A stretch of 64,000 bases of DNA from Hysterangium stoloniferum (Eukaryota > Basidiomycota > Agaricomycetes > Hysterangiales > Hysterangiaceae): contig WHVD01000142.1 of assembly GCA_015178975.1 (NCBI GenBank), positions 62,001 through 126,000 of the forward strand, in the 5' to 3' direction. This document shows positions 23,956 through 35,458 of the stretch, one piece after another. Position 1 is the first letter of the stretch, and every line of letters begins with the position of its first letter. The notes beneath the pieces are model-generated. The model ran no database searches and was not told where the DNA came from. It saw only the letters and a list, made by a program, of their open reading frames with translations. Both the position numbers and the translations under genes were made by a program.

Positions 23956-24721
23956 TTTTGTTATGTATTTCTAGGTTTTTCCCAATTTTTAACCAATCTC
24001 CCCTAACAAATCAATAAAAACAAGTTTAAATGTACTTATATTGTGACAGAATTATTGTACAATAGTCTGCTGAAATTAACCTGAATTTTTACAATTTATT
24101 GCATATTTTTATCATTTATTTTGGGAGAACTATCGAATTTCTACTGTCTATTCTTTTTTAACTAAATATCTTCAAAGTCAGCCTTCTGGCACTTATTGCG
24201 CAATGCACAGGAATATTGTCACAAACAGCAAAGCTGTCACAAATGGCTAAATAACAATAATGTCACACATATAGAAACACAGTGACATGCACGGGAAAAT
24301 TATGTAATCAGCATGCGGGCACGAAAAACTTTGAGACGTACGAGAACATTACATCAGCATACATATGTATATGCTATGTACAATGGAAAGTAGTAGAAAC
24401 TCCTGGAATATTCCAGCAGATTCCAGGTAAAATAGCTAAAAATAGGTAAAACAAGTAGCTAGAACATTCTCCCATGTCTCAGATTTTACTGTTTATAAGG
24501 AGCTCTGCTCCACCACTGAAATATAACTCAATTTAACTACATTTATCAGCCACATCAGTGTGCCACTGCATCAGCAGTTATATTCCACCCCTAGTTGGGC
24601 TGTTGGACAAATACATACACACACTTAGTCACCTCTAGTTGAGCTGCTGACCTAAGCTAACTCAGGATCCCTTGTCACCTCTAGTTGAGCTTCTGACATA
24701 ATAATCCTACCCCCTTGTCAC

Positions 24722-25562
24722 TGTTAGGATACACACACAGGGCGGGTTTCCGGAGAAACCCGCGGGATATCCGGTAGGACTTGGCTTCAGCTTATAGGCT
24801 GCACCCTTGCTAGATTGTGTTGTCCAATTTCAAAACAGGTGGACAGGGATCCTGGGGAGTCCAGGCGGGGTTCATGGGTCGTAGGTTGTAAGTCAGGGTC
24901 GTGGGTCGTAAGTCGGAGGTCATGGGTCGTGAGTCGAGATAGTTGAGAGAGATAGATGTGCCGGAGCCCGTGGGCTCCGACTAGTGAAAGCGATGTGAAT
25001 CAAGTAAGGTTTTTAGAGCGGAAAATGTTATTAGATTACTGGGGGGAATCTAAGCTAATTTTCTGACTGGATTGTATGTACAACATCTGCCAGTTTATAT
25101 AGACCATGGAGTGAATGACATACCAAATCCAGTAATGACAAAACGAAACTAACAAAACATAAAACGGGAATAGTAAACACCAAATTGGTGTTAGGAATGG
25201 AATGGAACGGAGTGGAGTCCGAATCGTGACAAAGCATAACCCATAATGGGAAACGGAGCGGGAGCGGAGTCCTAAATTGTGACAGGTCATTTGACTAAAA
25301 TGGGAATGGGGCTCAATTAGAGCGGTGATGGGATTCTGAGCGGCGTCCGGTGACTGATGTGTGGGACGAAGATGGACATAGACAGAGACGGAGTCCGGGG
25401 GAAGTCTGGTGACTGATATGTGTCGTAATGAGGTTGAACGTAACGAGTCTTGATGTAACGGAGTCTGGGCAGGAAATCCTATAAACAGACAATTGGTGCC
25501 TGTAGCGCGTGGGGGCATACAGGTTAGTGCCCGGAGTTCGGCGGGATTGTCCGGTTGTAACA
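24722..25562 (-). repeat. 3' LTR of element E
   Basis: 841 bp, plus-strand reading TGTTAGGATACAC...CCGGTTGTAACA; the sense strand is minus. A TATA box (TATATAAA on the minus strand) lies near 25094-25101. The neighbouring AAAGGGAGGGTAC on the minus strand (25563-25575) is the polypurine tract. Confidence 0.9.
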
Positions 25563-25773
25563 GTACCCTCCCTTTATGCTGAAGTCCCAAAGAGGCTCTA
25601 GACCTAGATAAGGTTCTTGTCGGCTACGCACATGTGTCAAAAGTCATATCAGTTACATGTATGTGTCAAAGAGTCATGTGATCTGGAAGGTAAGGTTCAA
25701 ATGTGACAAGCCTATATATAAATTTGAAAAAATAGAAATTTCTTCTTCTTTATTTAATCCATCATCGAAAAAA
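25563..25773 (+). promoter_or_regulatory. Promoter of the antisense gene of element E
   Basis: Just upstream of the ATG at 25774, on the plus strand, is a TATA-like CCTATATATAAATTTG (TATA core 25713-25724), about 50-60 bp before the start codon, followed by a pyrimidine-rich leader (TTTCTTCTTCTTTATTT) and an A-rich context at the ATG. Two near repeats of ATGTGTCAAA (25631-25672) lie further up. It is separate from the LTR promoter, which points the other way. Confidence 0.55.
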
Positions 25774-26716
25774 ATGGGACCAAAGCCAATGCCGAGACGG
25801 GCGATGCCAACCACCGGGCCTTCCACGGGTACTGCACATCGGACGTCTTGGAGCACAGCCCAACTCTTGGCACAGCGAGAAGAGCAATGCCAGCTTCACG
25901 AAGAAGCAGAGAAGGAAGCCAGGGAGGCCGAGGAGGCCTTAGACAGGGAGTACCAGGTGGCATTGGCTGTGGAGGAGGCTGAGAGGCAGAGGCAGAGAGA
26001 TGAGGAGGAGGCTGCACGGGTGGCTGCAGACAGAGCCGCGATTGTCACGGGAAAGGTAAGTCCCAATATTCCAAGTTGTCATTTTTTTTTTTGACTTGGC
26101 ATTTTTCAGCACAAGGCGACAGAGGTGGAGTCCGAGTCCAAGGGGGAGCCAGAGAGCCCCCAAAAGGTAAGCCTCATGTCCATGGGATGGCCGTGGAAAC
26201 TGACCGTAACAACAGAAGGCAAGGAAGGTGGTGCCAGTCCATCTTCTGATGCGGAACGATCCCTGGTGTTCCAGTTGCAATGACTGGAACATGGAGTGTA
26301 ATTGAAAGTCCGGCCGGGGTCCAAGCTGCTACCAATGCGCGCACCTCAAGGCGAGGTGCTTACTAGTTCACGAGCAGGCCACGGGGTCCGGGGCACGAGA
26401 CATAAGTGGGTCGGACGGGTTTTCTGGATTGGACGAAGTCCTGAGACGGATCGCCAAGGGCATCAAGGCCCAAAACGAGTTGCTCTGGAAGAGCAACAAA
26501 GTCCACATAGTGGTGGCAAAGGAACTGTGTGGACTCCGCGAGGAATTTTGGAGGTTCCTGGCAGAGTATGGTGGCTATGTGTATGAAGAGCCGCAAATCG
26601 GGAGTTCCAAGGATGCCGGGTCGGATGAAGATGGGGTTGCCACAGAAGTCACGAAGCTTCCTGAGGAGGTAGCTGAGGAGGCGGGAAAAAAACACAGTCC
26701 CATAAATGTAGACTGA
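25774..26716 (+). mobile_element. Antisense accessory gene of element E: coiled coil + Zn2Cys6-like
   Basis: Plus-strand gene, opposite to gag-pol. The first 94 codons start MGPKPMPRRAMPTTGPSTG and run into a highly charged coiled coil (AQREEQCQLHEEAEKEAREA, VEEAERQRQRDEEEAARV). Two intron-like gaps with GTAAG...CAG borders follow (26056-26109 and 26167-26215), each keeping frame. Then comes a cysteine region, WCSSCNDWNMEC and, nine residues on, CYQCAHLKARC: C-X2-C-X6-C twice, the spacing of a fungal Zn2Cys6 DNA-binding cluster. The C-terminal part has LDEVLRRIAKGIKAQNELL and an acidic end. It looks close to whole, perhaps one break. A DNA- or chromatin-binding role is inference from the cysteine pattern; I know no function for it. 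Confidence 0.65.
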
Positions 26717-26833
26717 AAAAGTAATATAGAATAAAAGAATAATAGTTTGAATCATAAAAGTAAAGCGTGAAAAAACATAAAAGTGAAACATAAAAGAGTC
26801 CGCGGGTAATCCACTTAAGGACTTGAAAACATG

Positions 26834-29800
26834 TCAGAACCTGTAAAAGCAAAGAGTGACATAGGGTGACAGGGAATAATGAAAATGAGTCCAAATGTAA
26901 CACGGGGTCCGTGGAGTGCAGTCAGAGAGAAGATAATGGTCCAGGTTTGAGTGGGTAAGCTGTATGAAAGTCAGTAACGATTTCCGTGGCATTACCGAGT
27001 TCCGTGCCAAAATCCATGAGGTTTCTTCATCAGTGCCCTCATAACCCGCCCACTTGACCAAGTAAAGCAGTTTACAAGTGCATTGACACTTGTCAATTTT
27101 TGAATCCAAAATCTATGAGATTTCAAACTCGGGTTCTCCATCAATGATGACCGGAGGAGGTGGAGATTGCACGCGATCTGGGATAGTGTTAGCAGTACAA
27201 GGTTCTAGCATAGAAACATGAAATACCGGGTGTACTGCATGCATGCTATCCGGAAGCCGTAGAGTCCAAGAAACTGAACCTACTTGTGCGATAATTTCAA
27301 AAGGACCTAAATATTTTTCAGCAAGCTTCTTTGATGGACGGGTAGTCCGGAAGAATTGAGCTTTGACATAAACACGGTCGCCAATCTTGAAGTTGGGTGG
27401 TGGGATCCGGTGTTTGTCCGCTGAATGTTGGTATTGCTCTTGGGCGGACAATATTGCAGTCCGGAGTTCCTCGTGGAGCTCGTGGAGGTCCATGGTGAAC
27501 TCTTGAGCGTGAACAGAGGTGAGATTTCGTTCTGGATGTACTGTAATATTTGGATTATATCCTTTATTTGCAAAGAACGGGGAAACACCAGTAGTGGCCG
27601 AAGGTGCATTGTTGTAAGCAAACTCTGCAAGTGGTAACAAGGATTTCCAATTGTCCTGTTGGTAGTTGCAATATATGTGGAGGTATTGTTCCAATTTGAT
27701 GCATTCGGTTTGTCCGTCACCTTCTGGGTGATGTCCAGACGTGAAATGTAATGTCATGTCCAAGGATTTTCCGAGGGATCTAAAGAAGTGAGACATGAAC
27801 TCTGATCCTCAATCGGAAGTCACGTGGGATGGAACTCTGTGCTTGGAAAATACGTGGATAATGAAAAGTTCCGCTAACTGCACGGACGTAATTGTATCAT
27901 AAGTAGGGATGAATATACCTTGTTTTGAGAATCTGTCAACAATGACTAGAATAGCAGAAAAACCTTCGGAATCTGGTAGGTGTTCAATGAAATCCATAGA
28001 GATAGAATTCCACGGGTGTTCTGGTACTGGAAGTTGTTTCAAAAGGCCGTATGGCTTGTGTCACTGAGATTTCGAGTGGGGACAAGTAGTGCAAGATTTA
28101 CAATAGTGCTTAACGAATCCACGGAGTCCGGGCCAAGTGTATTCTCTTCTTATTAATGATAGAGTTTTGTTGTACCTGAAATGTCCTGAGAGTGGATGAT
28201 CATGTTTGTATTGAAGGATCCTGAGGCGGAGGCCGTCAGAGTCCGGTACATAGATGCGATCGTCAAGTCTAATGAAACCATGTTGATCAAGAGACCACCG
28301 GGGTTGACCGGGGTCCACGGGATTGTCAAGGTGAGCTGTAGTAACTGGGTCTAGTGGAATTGCCGATTGAATATCTTGATGTAACTTCTCGATATCCATA
28401 ATGATAATTCCATGGACAATGGGATTGACGAGGAAAGTTGTGCAGACCGATGTGGTAAGCTGTTGATTTGTGAAAATAGGTTTCAGGTTGTGCGGATTTA
28501 CCGTTGCATAGTTGTTGCTCCCCTCTTTAGGATAGACATCCCATCGTCTAGTTAAAGCGTCGGGTTTGCCACCGAGATGGCCAGGTCGAAAGCGGATAAT
28601 CATGTTGAAGGCAGATAGATATTCAGACCAGCAGGCCTGCCGGCGGGTCAAAAGTTTTGTGGTAGAAAAGTATTCCAGGTTTTTATGATCTGTTACAACG
28701 TCAATAGGAGCTCCTGAACCTTCCAAATAGTGTCACCACACTTTGAAAGCTGAAAAGATTGCCAGAAGTTCTTTATCATGAATGTCATAGTTGAGCTCTG
28801 CTCCAGTAAAAGTCCAGGACAGAAAAGCCACGGGGTGGACTTCTCCGTCAGAGTCCTGGATAGACAGAATGGCTCCAAGCGCATAGTCCGAGGCATCCAT
28901 TTCAACAATGAGCAAGAAGTCCAGTTTCCAATGTGACAGAATAGGAGCTGTAGAAAAAGAATTTTTTAAAAGATTGAAAGCTTTTTGACACTTATCATTA
29001 AAGTTCCACGGAGTACCCTTACGCGTAAGACGGGTAAGGGGTACCGTGATGTTGGAATATCCATGGATAAAACATCTGTAAAAATTGGCAAAGCCGAGGA
29101 AAGATTGTATATCTTTAACTTTTCGGGGTTTGGGCCAATCTTTGATGACTTGCACTTTAGTTTCATCCATTCAGAGTCCATCGGGTCCCATCATGAAACC
29201 TAGGTATTCCACGGAGTCCAGTCAAAAGTACATTTTTTACCATTTGCGAATAAACCATGTTCTCTGAGCCTCCAGAGAACTTCACAGACTTGTTTGTCGT
29301 GTTCCGTGGGATTCTCAGAGTAGATAAGAATGTTGTCCAAGTAAACAATGACACATACATCAAGCATGTCAGAGAAAATGTCTTTGATAAAACGCTGAAA
29401 AACAGATGGAGCATTGGTGAGTCCAAAGGGGATCACCAACCACTCGAAGGCCCCATAACAGGTTCTAAAAGTGGTTTTCCATTCGTCGCCCACAGCAATC
29501 CGGACCAAATGATAGGCGTGCTTGAGATCTATTTTGGTGTAAATCTGGGCATTCCGCAGAGTATCGAGCAGATCAGATATAAGTGGGAGAGGATATTTAT
29601 CCTTTTTGGTGACAGCATTGAGTCCTCTAAAATCAACACATAGTCGAAGGGATCCATCCTTTTTTCTGACAAACAGAACAGGTGCTCCAAAAGGAGACTT
29701 TGAGGGTCAGATAAAACCTATGGACAAACGTTCATCCAGGAAATCGCGGATTGTGGAAAGTTCCGTGGACGAGAGCGGGTAAATATGTCCTAGGGGTGCC

Positions 29801-30570
29801 TGGGTGCCATCTTCAAGATCGATTTTTAAGTCGTATTCTCTGTGAGGTGGAAGCCGGTCAGCTTTCCGCTTGCTAAAATCATCCATGAAGTCATGATATT
29901 TCTCTGGGACACCTTCTAGGTCAGCGGCTTGCTCAGATTCAGATACCAGGGTTGAAAAATGTCCAGTTGCTTCATCAATTTTTAAGTTGATAGTGAACGC
30001 CTGGGACCCATCCATTTTTAAAGCCCTAATAAAAGCTGCAGCATTAATCAGAGAAATGGACGGAGGTGCCATGGGTTCCGGGGAAGCCATTGGTGCCGTA
30101 GGGATCACAGGAGTCCTCGAGACTGCAGGTGCCGGGAAGGCCATGGGTGCCGTGGAGGCCGAGACAGGCACAGTTTCCTCAGCTGCCACGGGAGTCCAAA
30201 ATGTTATACTGTTAGCTATCCAGTCAATCAACGGATTGTAGCGGGTAAGCCAGTTATGTCCTAGGACCACTGAGCAACTTGAGTCTAACTGGGTCACATA
30301 GAAAGTGACCAATTTAGATGTTCCACAAGGGAAACTGATGGGTAAATCACAAGCTTGGGTAACAACCGAATTACTTGTGCCATCGAAGAGGCGGAGTGCG
30401 ATGGGATTTATCGAATAAGTTGACAAAGAATTTTTTTGCATGAATTTTGTATCTAGAAAACAATGAGTTGAGCCGGAATCTATGAGACCTGAAAAAACGA
30501 ATTTTGGAATCATATTAGACATAAGTTTAACGAAAAATGTATCGGAATGTGAAAGAGCGGATGCGTTGAG
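26834..30570 (-). mobile_element. Pol of element E
   Basis: Minus strand, in order from high coordinates: protease LIDSGSTHCFLDTKF (about 30440-30485) and LGHNWLTRYNPLIDWI; linker DLEGVPEKYHDFMDDFSKRK; reverse transcriptase with [20 protein letters not shown] (about 29410-29460) and [11 protein letters not shown] (catalytic YLDN in place of YLDD); RNase H with EMDASDYALGAILS and YDIHDKELLAIF; integrase with ILQYKHDHPLSGHF, CKSCTTC, FIEHLPDSEGFSAILVIVDRF, SGHHPEGDGQTE and LAEFAYNNAPSATTG; chromodomain LYLVKWAGYEGTDEETSWIL near 27020-27090. This marks a chromovirus. Fossil with several breaks. Confidence 0.9.
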
Positions 30571-31754
30571 GCGAGTGTAATGTATTAGCCTTATTTTAAT
30601 ATTATTTTCTGGAAAAAGGAGTCCAATGCTCTATCAAAGTGTGCAAATACTCAATTCACTACAAGGTAAAATAATTTAAGTATTTGATATTAATCAGTGG
30701 CAGCCTAAATAGACTTAGAACCCCTGAAGTCAAGAGTTTACTTGAATATATGCACCCTACTTCGCAAAGAAGGTTTTGAGAGCTGCTTGTGCAAGCTTGT
30801 TCTTTTTCTGTGATAACAACTACTAAAATAAGAATAACAATTTACTGATTCCGAAGCTAGATTTAACTTCAATGCTAGCTAGTTTATATATATTTTATAC
30901 TATTTGTCAAACAGTAAAAATATTTATAAACGGGTCAAAAGATTAGATATAGAATAAAACACTATTTGGCTAATATATGCTTTATTTATACTAACCTACA
31001 GGGTCTACTGTGATACTAACTTATCAGGATCTTAATATAGTCTTAATGATTCTGCAAGAATATTCTCAGTATTTATTTATAAGCCAAACCAGGAGAAACT
31101 AGAATTATATTCTAATTTCAAACAATAAAACAACAATTTATTTATTACTTAGTTGATAGCCAACAACTCTAACCGAGGTGGCAACAGATTCCAACAACTT
31201 TAAATAGAAGTCAGAAAAAGTAATAAAGCCAGCTACTCAATTAAGAGGTGGCAAGGGGGAACAAATAAGTCAACAACTCAGATTGAGGTGACAGGGGGAA
31301 CAAAGATCAGTCAACAACTCAGATTGAGGTGACAAGGGATCTTATTGGGCCAACAACTCTGATAGAGGTGGTAAGGGTTTCCAACAGCTCTGATAGAGGT
31401 GGAATTAGATATCCAACTGCCCAGATTGGGGTGGAATAGCCTGCTTGCTGCAGTGACACACAGATGTGGTGTAAATGGGTTGATAAGATTGGTTGTATTT
31501 CATGGCTGGAGCAGAGCTCCTTATATACACTGAGATGTGAGACATTTAGAGACATATTGAACTTTATTTCTATCCTATTTTAGCTATTTTACTTGGAATG
31601 TTTTAGACATTTCCGCCATTCTCTATTGTAGCATATATGATGACATAATGTATGACATAATATTCCCAGATGACATAACATATGACTTAATATTCCCAAA
31701 TGACATAATGTATGACATAATATTCCCGCGCTAGTGCGCGTGTGACACCTGTCG

Positions 31755-32624
31755 CACCTTGTGACTGTCGCGCGCCTTTTGTGACTGTCGCGCGCCCTTG
31801 TGACTGTCGCGCGCCCTTGTGACTGTCGCGCGCCCTTGTGACTGTCGCGCGCCCTTGTGACTGTCGCGCGCCCTTGTGACTGTCGCGCGCCCTTGTGACT
31901 GTCGCGCGCCCTTGTGACTGTCGCGCGCCCTTGTGACTGTCGCGCGCCCTTGTGACTGTCGCGCGCCCTTGTGACTGTCGCGCGCCCTTGTGACTGTCGC
32001 GCGCCCTTGTGACTGTCGCGCGCCCTTGTGACTGTCGCGCGCCCTTGTGACTGTCGCGCGCCCTTGTGACTGTCGCGCGCCCTTGTGACTGTCGCGCGCC
32101 CTTGTGACTGTCGCGCGCCCTTGTGACTGTCGCGCGCCCTTGTGACTGTCGCGCGCCCTTGTGACTGTCGCGCGCCTTGTGACTGTCGCGCGCCCTTGTG
32201 ACTGTCGCGCGCCCTTGTGACTGTCGCGCGCCCTTGTGACTGTCGCGCGCCCTTGTGACTGTCGCGCGCCCTTGTGACTGTCGCGCGCCCTTGTGACTGT
32301 CGCGCGCCCTTGTGACTGTCGCGCGCCCTTGTGACTGTCGCGCGCCCTTGTGACTGTCGCGCGCCCTTGTGACTGTCGCGCGCCCTTGTGACTGTCGCGC
32401 GCCCTTGTGACTGTCGCGCGCCCTTGTGACTGTCGCGCGCCCTTGTGACTGTCGCGCGCCCTTGTGACTGTCGCGCGCCCTTGTGACTGTCGCGCGCCTT
32501 GTGACTGTCGCGCGCCCTTGTGACTGTCGCGCGCCCTTGTGACTGTCGCGCGCCCTTGTGACTGTCGCGCGCCCTTGTGACTGTCGCGCGCCTTTGTGAC
32601 TGTCGCGCGTCCTCGTGACTGTCA
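31755..32624. repeat. 19-bp GC-rich minisatellite, about 45 units
   Basis: Tandem units of TGTGACTGTCGCGCGCCCT with very little variation; a few units are 1 bp shorter. Because three 19-bp units make 19 codons, every frame is periodic, so a 312-codon minus-strand frame arises without being a gene. The array is CpG-dense (CGCGCG in each unit) inside a CpG-poor LTR. Confidence 0.95.
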
Positions 32625-32760
32625 CTTGTTGTGACGGCTGGTCACTTGTTGTGACGACCGGTCACTTGCTGTGACGACCGGTCACTTGTTGTGACGACCG
32701 GTCACTTGTTGTGACGACCGGTCACTTGTTGTGACGACTGGTCACTTGTTGTGACGACTA
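32625..32760. repeat. 20-bp minisatellite next to the 19-bp array
   Basis: About 6-7 units of GTCACTTGTTGTGACGACCG. Each unit holds the inverted pair GTCAC/GTGAC, and the same GTGAC word occurs in the 19-bp unit, so the two arrays probably share an origin. Confidence 0.9.
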
Positions 32761-33020
32761 TTCCCGCGCGTTATGTAATAAGCGCCAGGTGGCCGGTTTG
32801 AAGATATATAGTTAAAAAAGAATAAAAAGTAGAAATTTCGTAGCTCCCTCAATTTATAAGATAAAAATACAAACTTTAAAAATACATGACAGCGAGTAAA
32901 CTCTTGAATGTGCAGAGAGGCAACTCAACCCCCAACCCACACAGAGTCCGCGGGGTTGCTTACTCTTTTTTCAAATCGGATGCCAGTTTGTCCTTTGACG
33001 GGGTTTCCGTGGAGGCCTTG

Positions 33021-33632
33021 TGTGAGAGGTACGGCAAAATACTCTCAGGAAATATAGCCGGATGAGCTCCTACTATATTCCCTTTATTATTTCCATTTTC
33101 TCTTTATTTTATTACACATCTATATTTAGTTCAACGACCTATGTATGCGGTACATCGACTCTTGTGGATGCATACTCGCCAGACTTATGTATTCTAGCAC
33201 CCGTAGTTTAGAACTCAGACACTTTTTACACCGCAACCACGACTTACCCAGACACCCATTAGTGTCCTGTAAGTTGTGATTGGTGTATCATCTCGACCGT
33301 CACAGACGGGCTTTAGCTATCTACTCTATCAGAGTTTCGAACTGTACTAGTCGAAACTCAATCCTTATCACAACTCGCGTGGACCACATCCACGCTATTC
33401 TATTACTTTACTCTCGAGCAGTCGTTCAGAATTGCACTTGACAGTCGATTCTACTTATTCGTTTAGCTCTCTACCTTATTCTAGATAGCTACTTCCTTCT
33501 ACCGTATTGAACTAAGTAGTCAATACATGTTCATTCTGTATTAGACTTCAACAGTCAATACATCTTAGTGTCATACCTAAACGGACGATATTCTTCGTAT
33601 ATAGAATGGTTAGAACTTCCACTACTCTTCAC
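33021..33632 (+). mobile_element. Solo LTR, type C, TSD CCTTG
   Basis: 612 bp, TGTGAGAGGTACGG...CTACTCTTCACA, flanked by CCTTG (33016-33020 and 33633-33637). Homologous to the LTRs of element F but much richer in CpG, so a younger or less methylated copy. Inserted in gag of element E. Confidence 0.92.
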
Positions 33633-33669
33633 ACCTTGGCTGTTCGACCCTTTGAAGAGTTTGCTTTTG

Positions 33670-34234
33670 TGTTACGACCCGTTCCCGGATGTTTCAATAT
33701 CCGACTTCCGATCTCCCACTTTCGATATCCGATATCCGACTACGGAACATCATAGTTACCGTATCAACCGCGTTCTTCGTTTGTTCCGCATTTGGTAATT
33801 TGTCCGTTGACAAGTATTCACTCGTTTGTTTGTTGTATTCCCGTCTCGGAATATTGTCTTCCTAATATGTCTTATTGTATTTCCGTTTTAAGAATACTTC
33901 CGTTTCCGTCTTATTATGGTCTCAGTTTGTAGTACAATAACGAGTAGACTTATATTAGTTTCCACGAATTTGTACTTTACTTTAGATCTGATATCAACTT
34001 AGTTTCTTATTCCTTCTCCCGTCTTTCTGTACGCTCGATATTCGGAACTCTTCGGAACTCTGAATATCCGTAACTCCCATCATAAGTTTCACTTCCGAAA
34101 TTAAGGACATTGAGCGTTTGCGTAGAGGTGCAGCACATAAGCTGAAGCCGACGTCCTGACCCTATCCACAAGTTTCCGACTTCCCGGTGACTTCCCGATA
34201 GTCCCGGAATAAGTTCCCGACACGGCACTTAACA
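33670..34234 (+). mobile_element. Solo LTR, type B, TSD TTTTG
   Basis: 565 bp, TGTTACGACCCGTTCC...CGGCACTTAACA, flanked by TTTTG (33665-33669 and 34235-34239). The closest relative in the window is 4028-4593. CpG-rich, so fairly young. Confidence 0.92.
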
Positions 34235-35458
34235 TTTTGCCAGCGGATATTCCGGGACTCGATGACCGGGTTTCCCGCACAAGAGACAGAGGTTGTTGTT
34301 CATATAACGTTGTCTTTCCTGTGGGGTCAATTTGCCATCAGGTCCGAGTTTGCCTGAGAGGTCGGGTTTTCCGGCTTGCTTGCCAGACTGTTGACCCTTG
34401 TTGTTGTCCTTATTGTCCTTATTGTTGTTGTTGTTTGAAGACTTTTTATCGTTCTTCTTGTCGGATTGCGTGGAGTTCTGGTTGCTGGTTGACGAATTAT
34501 TGTTGTTGTTTTTATTGGCCATGGACTTGTTTACTTTGTCCACGGAGGTCTCGCAGGCAACTTCCGCATGACATTCCCAATAGCGTGTGTCCGCGTTTTG
34601 AGCTTTGAGGCGCATACGGGACAGGTTTTTGGCTTGCCATCTTCTCCTTTTGAGACTTCGTCTTTAAGGCAGGACGGCAGACCGGTATAGAATTGGTGGC
34701 GGAGAGCGGGATTGCCCCACTGACAACGAGCTGCAAGATTATTGAATTGGACGATGTAGTCCGTGATGCGCTGCGTGTCCTTCATACGAAGATTTGTGAG
34801 ACTATTCTCGGCTTCGCCTGTCGGGTCATATGGGCCAAAGTTGGTTTCAAGCTCCTCAACAAAAGCCTCCCAATTTTCAAGCCAGAGTGGCTCTTCCTCG
34901 GAAATCCCACTAAAAGCCAGTTCAAACCATTTCAACACGGATCCTGACAAATATGACAGTGCGTAGTTGACTTTTCAGGAGTCTGTGGAGAATGCAGTGG
35001 CACGATCACGGAAATTGAAGTGACATTGCATGAAGAAAGTAGAGAGTTTGTTTGGGTTGGAACCCATGAAAGGTTCCAGAGCATTGACTTTTGACCATGG
35101 AGGTTCTTGTTCCTTTTTCTTTCATTCTTCGAGCAGGTGTGTCATGAATTTATCTATAGTACCTGCTAAAAATTCAGAAGTAGGATCCCCCAAGTGCAGT
35201 CGTTGAACAGGCGGAGGATTTTTGGGAGGAATTTCAATACCTTTGCCCTTGTCAGGGGCCACGGATTTGTCCTGGTTTTCTGGGACTTCTTCGATATGGG
35301 CTTCTTCCATGGTTTCCAACTGGTTCGCAAGCGTCTGACTGGTATACAGAGTTAACGGGGAATGAAGAGTCGACAGTCCAGGTAATGATGACTGTGGCAC
35401 GTGTACTTCTTCTTGGTGGCATAATGAAAACAATCTGCGAGTGTTAGTCAGAAAATAC

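Larger units (their letters stand above)
30576..32891 (-). mobile_element. Solo type-D LTR copy 2 with minisatellites, TSD GCGAG
   Basis: 2316 bp flanked by GCGAG (30571-30575 and 32892-32896), inserted between gag and protease of element E in opposite orientation to copy 1. Its 30576-31560 portion matches the 36279-36957 half of copy 1 and part of the left half, and 32760-32891 matches the start of copy 1. The extra length is two tandem arrays (31755-32757) not present in copy 1. A TATA-like GTATATAAGGAGCTCTGCTC (minus, around 31505-31525) matches copy 1. Confidence 0.88.
32892..35433 (-). mobile_element. Gag of element E
   Basis: Minus strand: N-terminal part MFSLCHQEEVHVPQSSLPG (from 35433), capsid-type core with LKWFELAFSGISEEEP, ELETNFGPYDPTGEAENS and RCQWGNPALRHQFYTGLP (about 34690-34950), an Asn/Lys-rich low-complexity stretch (34400-34540), and a zinc-knuckle-like CLLCGKPGHRVPEYPLAK near 34235-34290. 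The type-B and type-C LTRs sit just after the knuckle. Fossil, several breaks. Confidence 0.85.

Noticed and set aside
25036-25590. 184-codon minus-strand frame (and its copy at 35774-36304)
   Set aside because: It lies wholly within the LTRs of element E and is just the sense strand of the LTR without protein features.
31687-32625. 312-codon minus-strand frame of repeated ARDSHKG and QSQGR units
   Set aside because: It is the translation of the 19-bp minisatellite; every frame of such an array is periodic. No start context or conserved domain, and it lies in a solo LTR.
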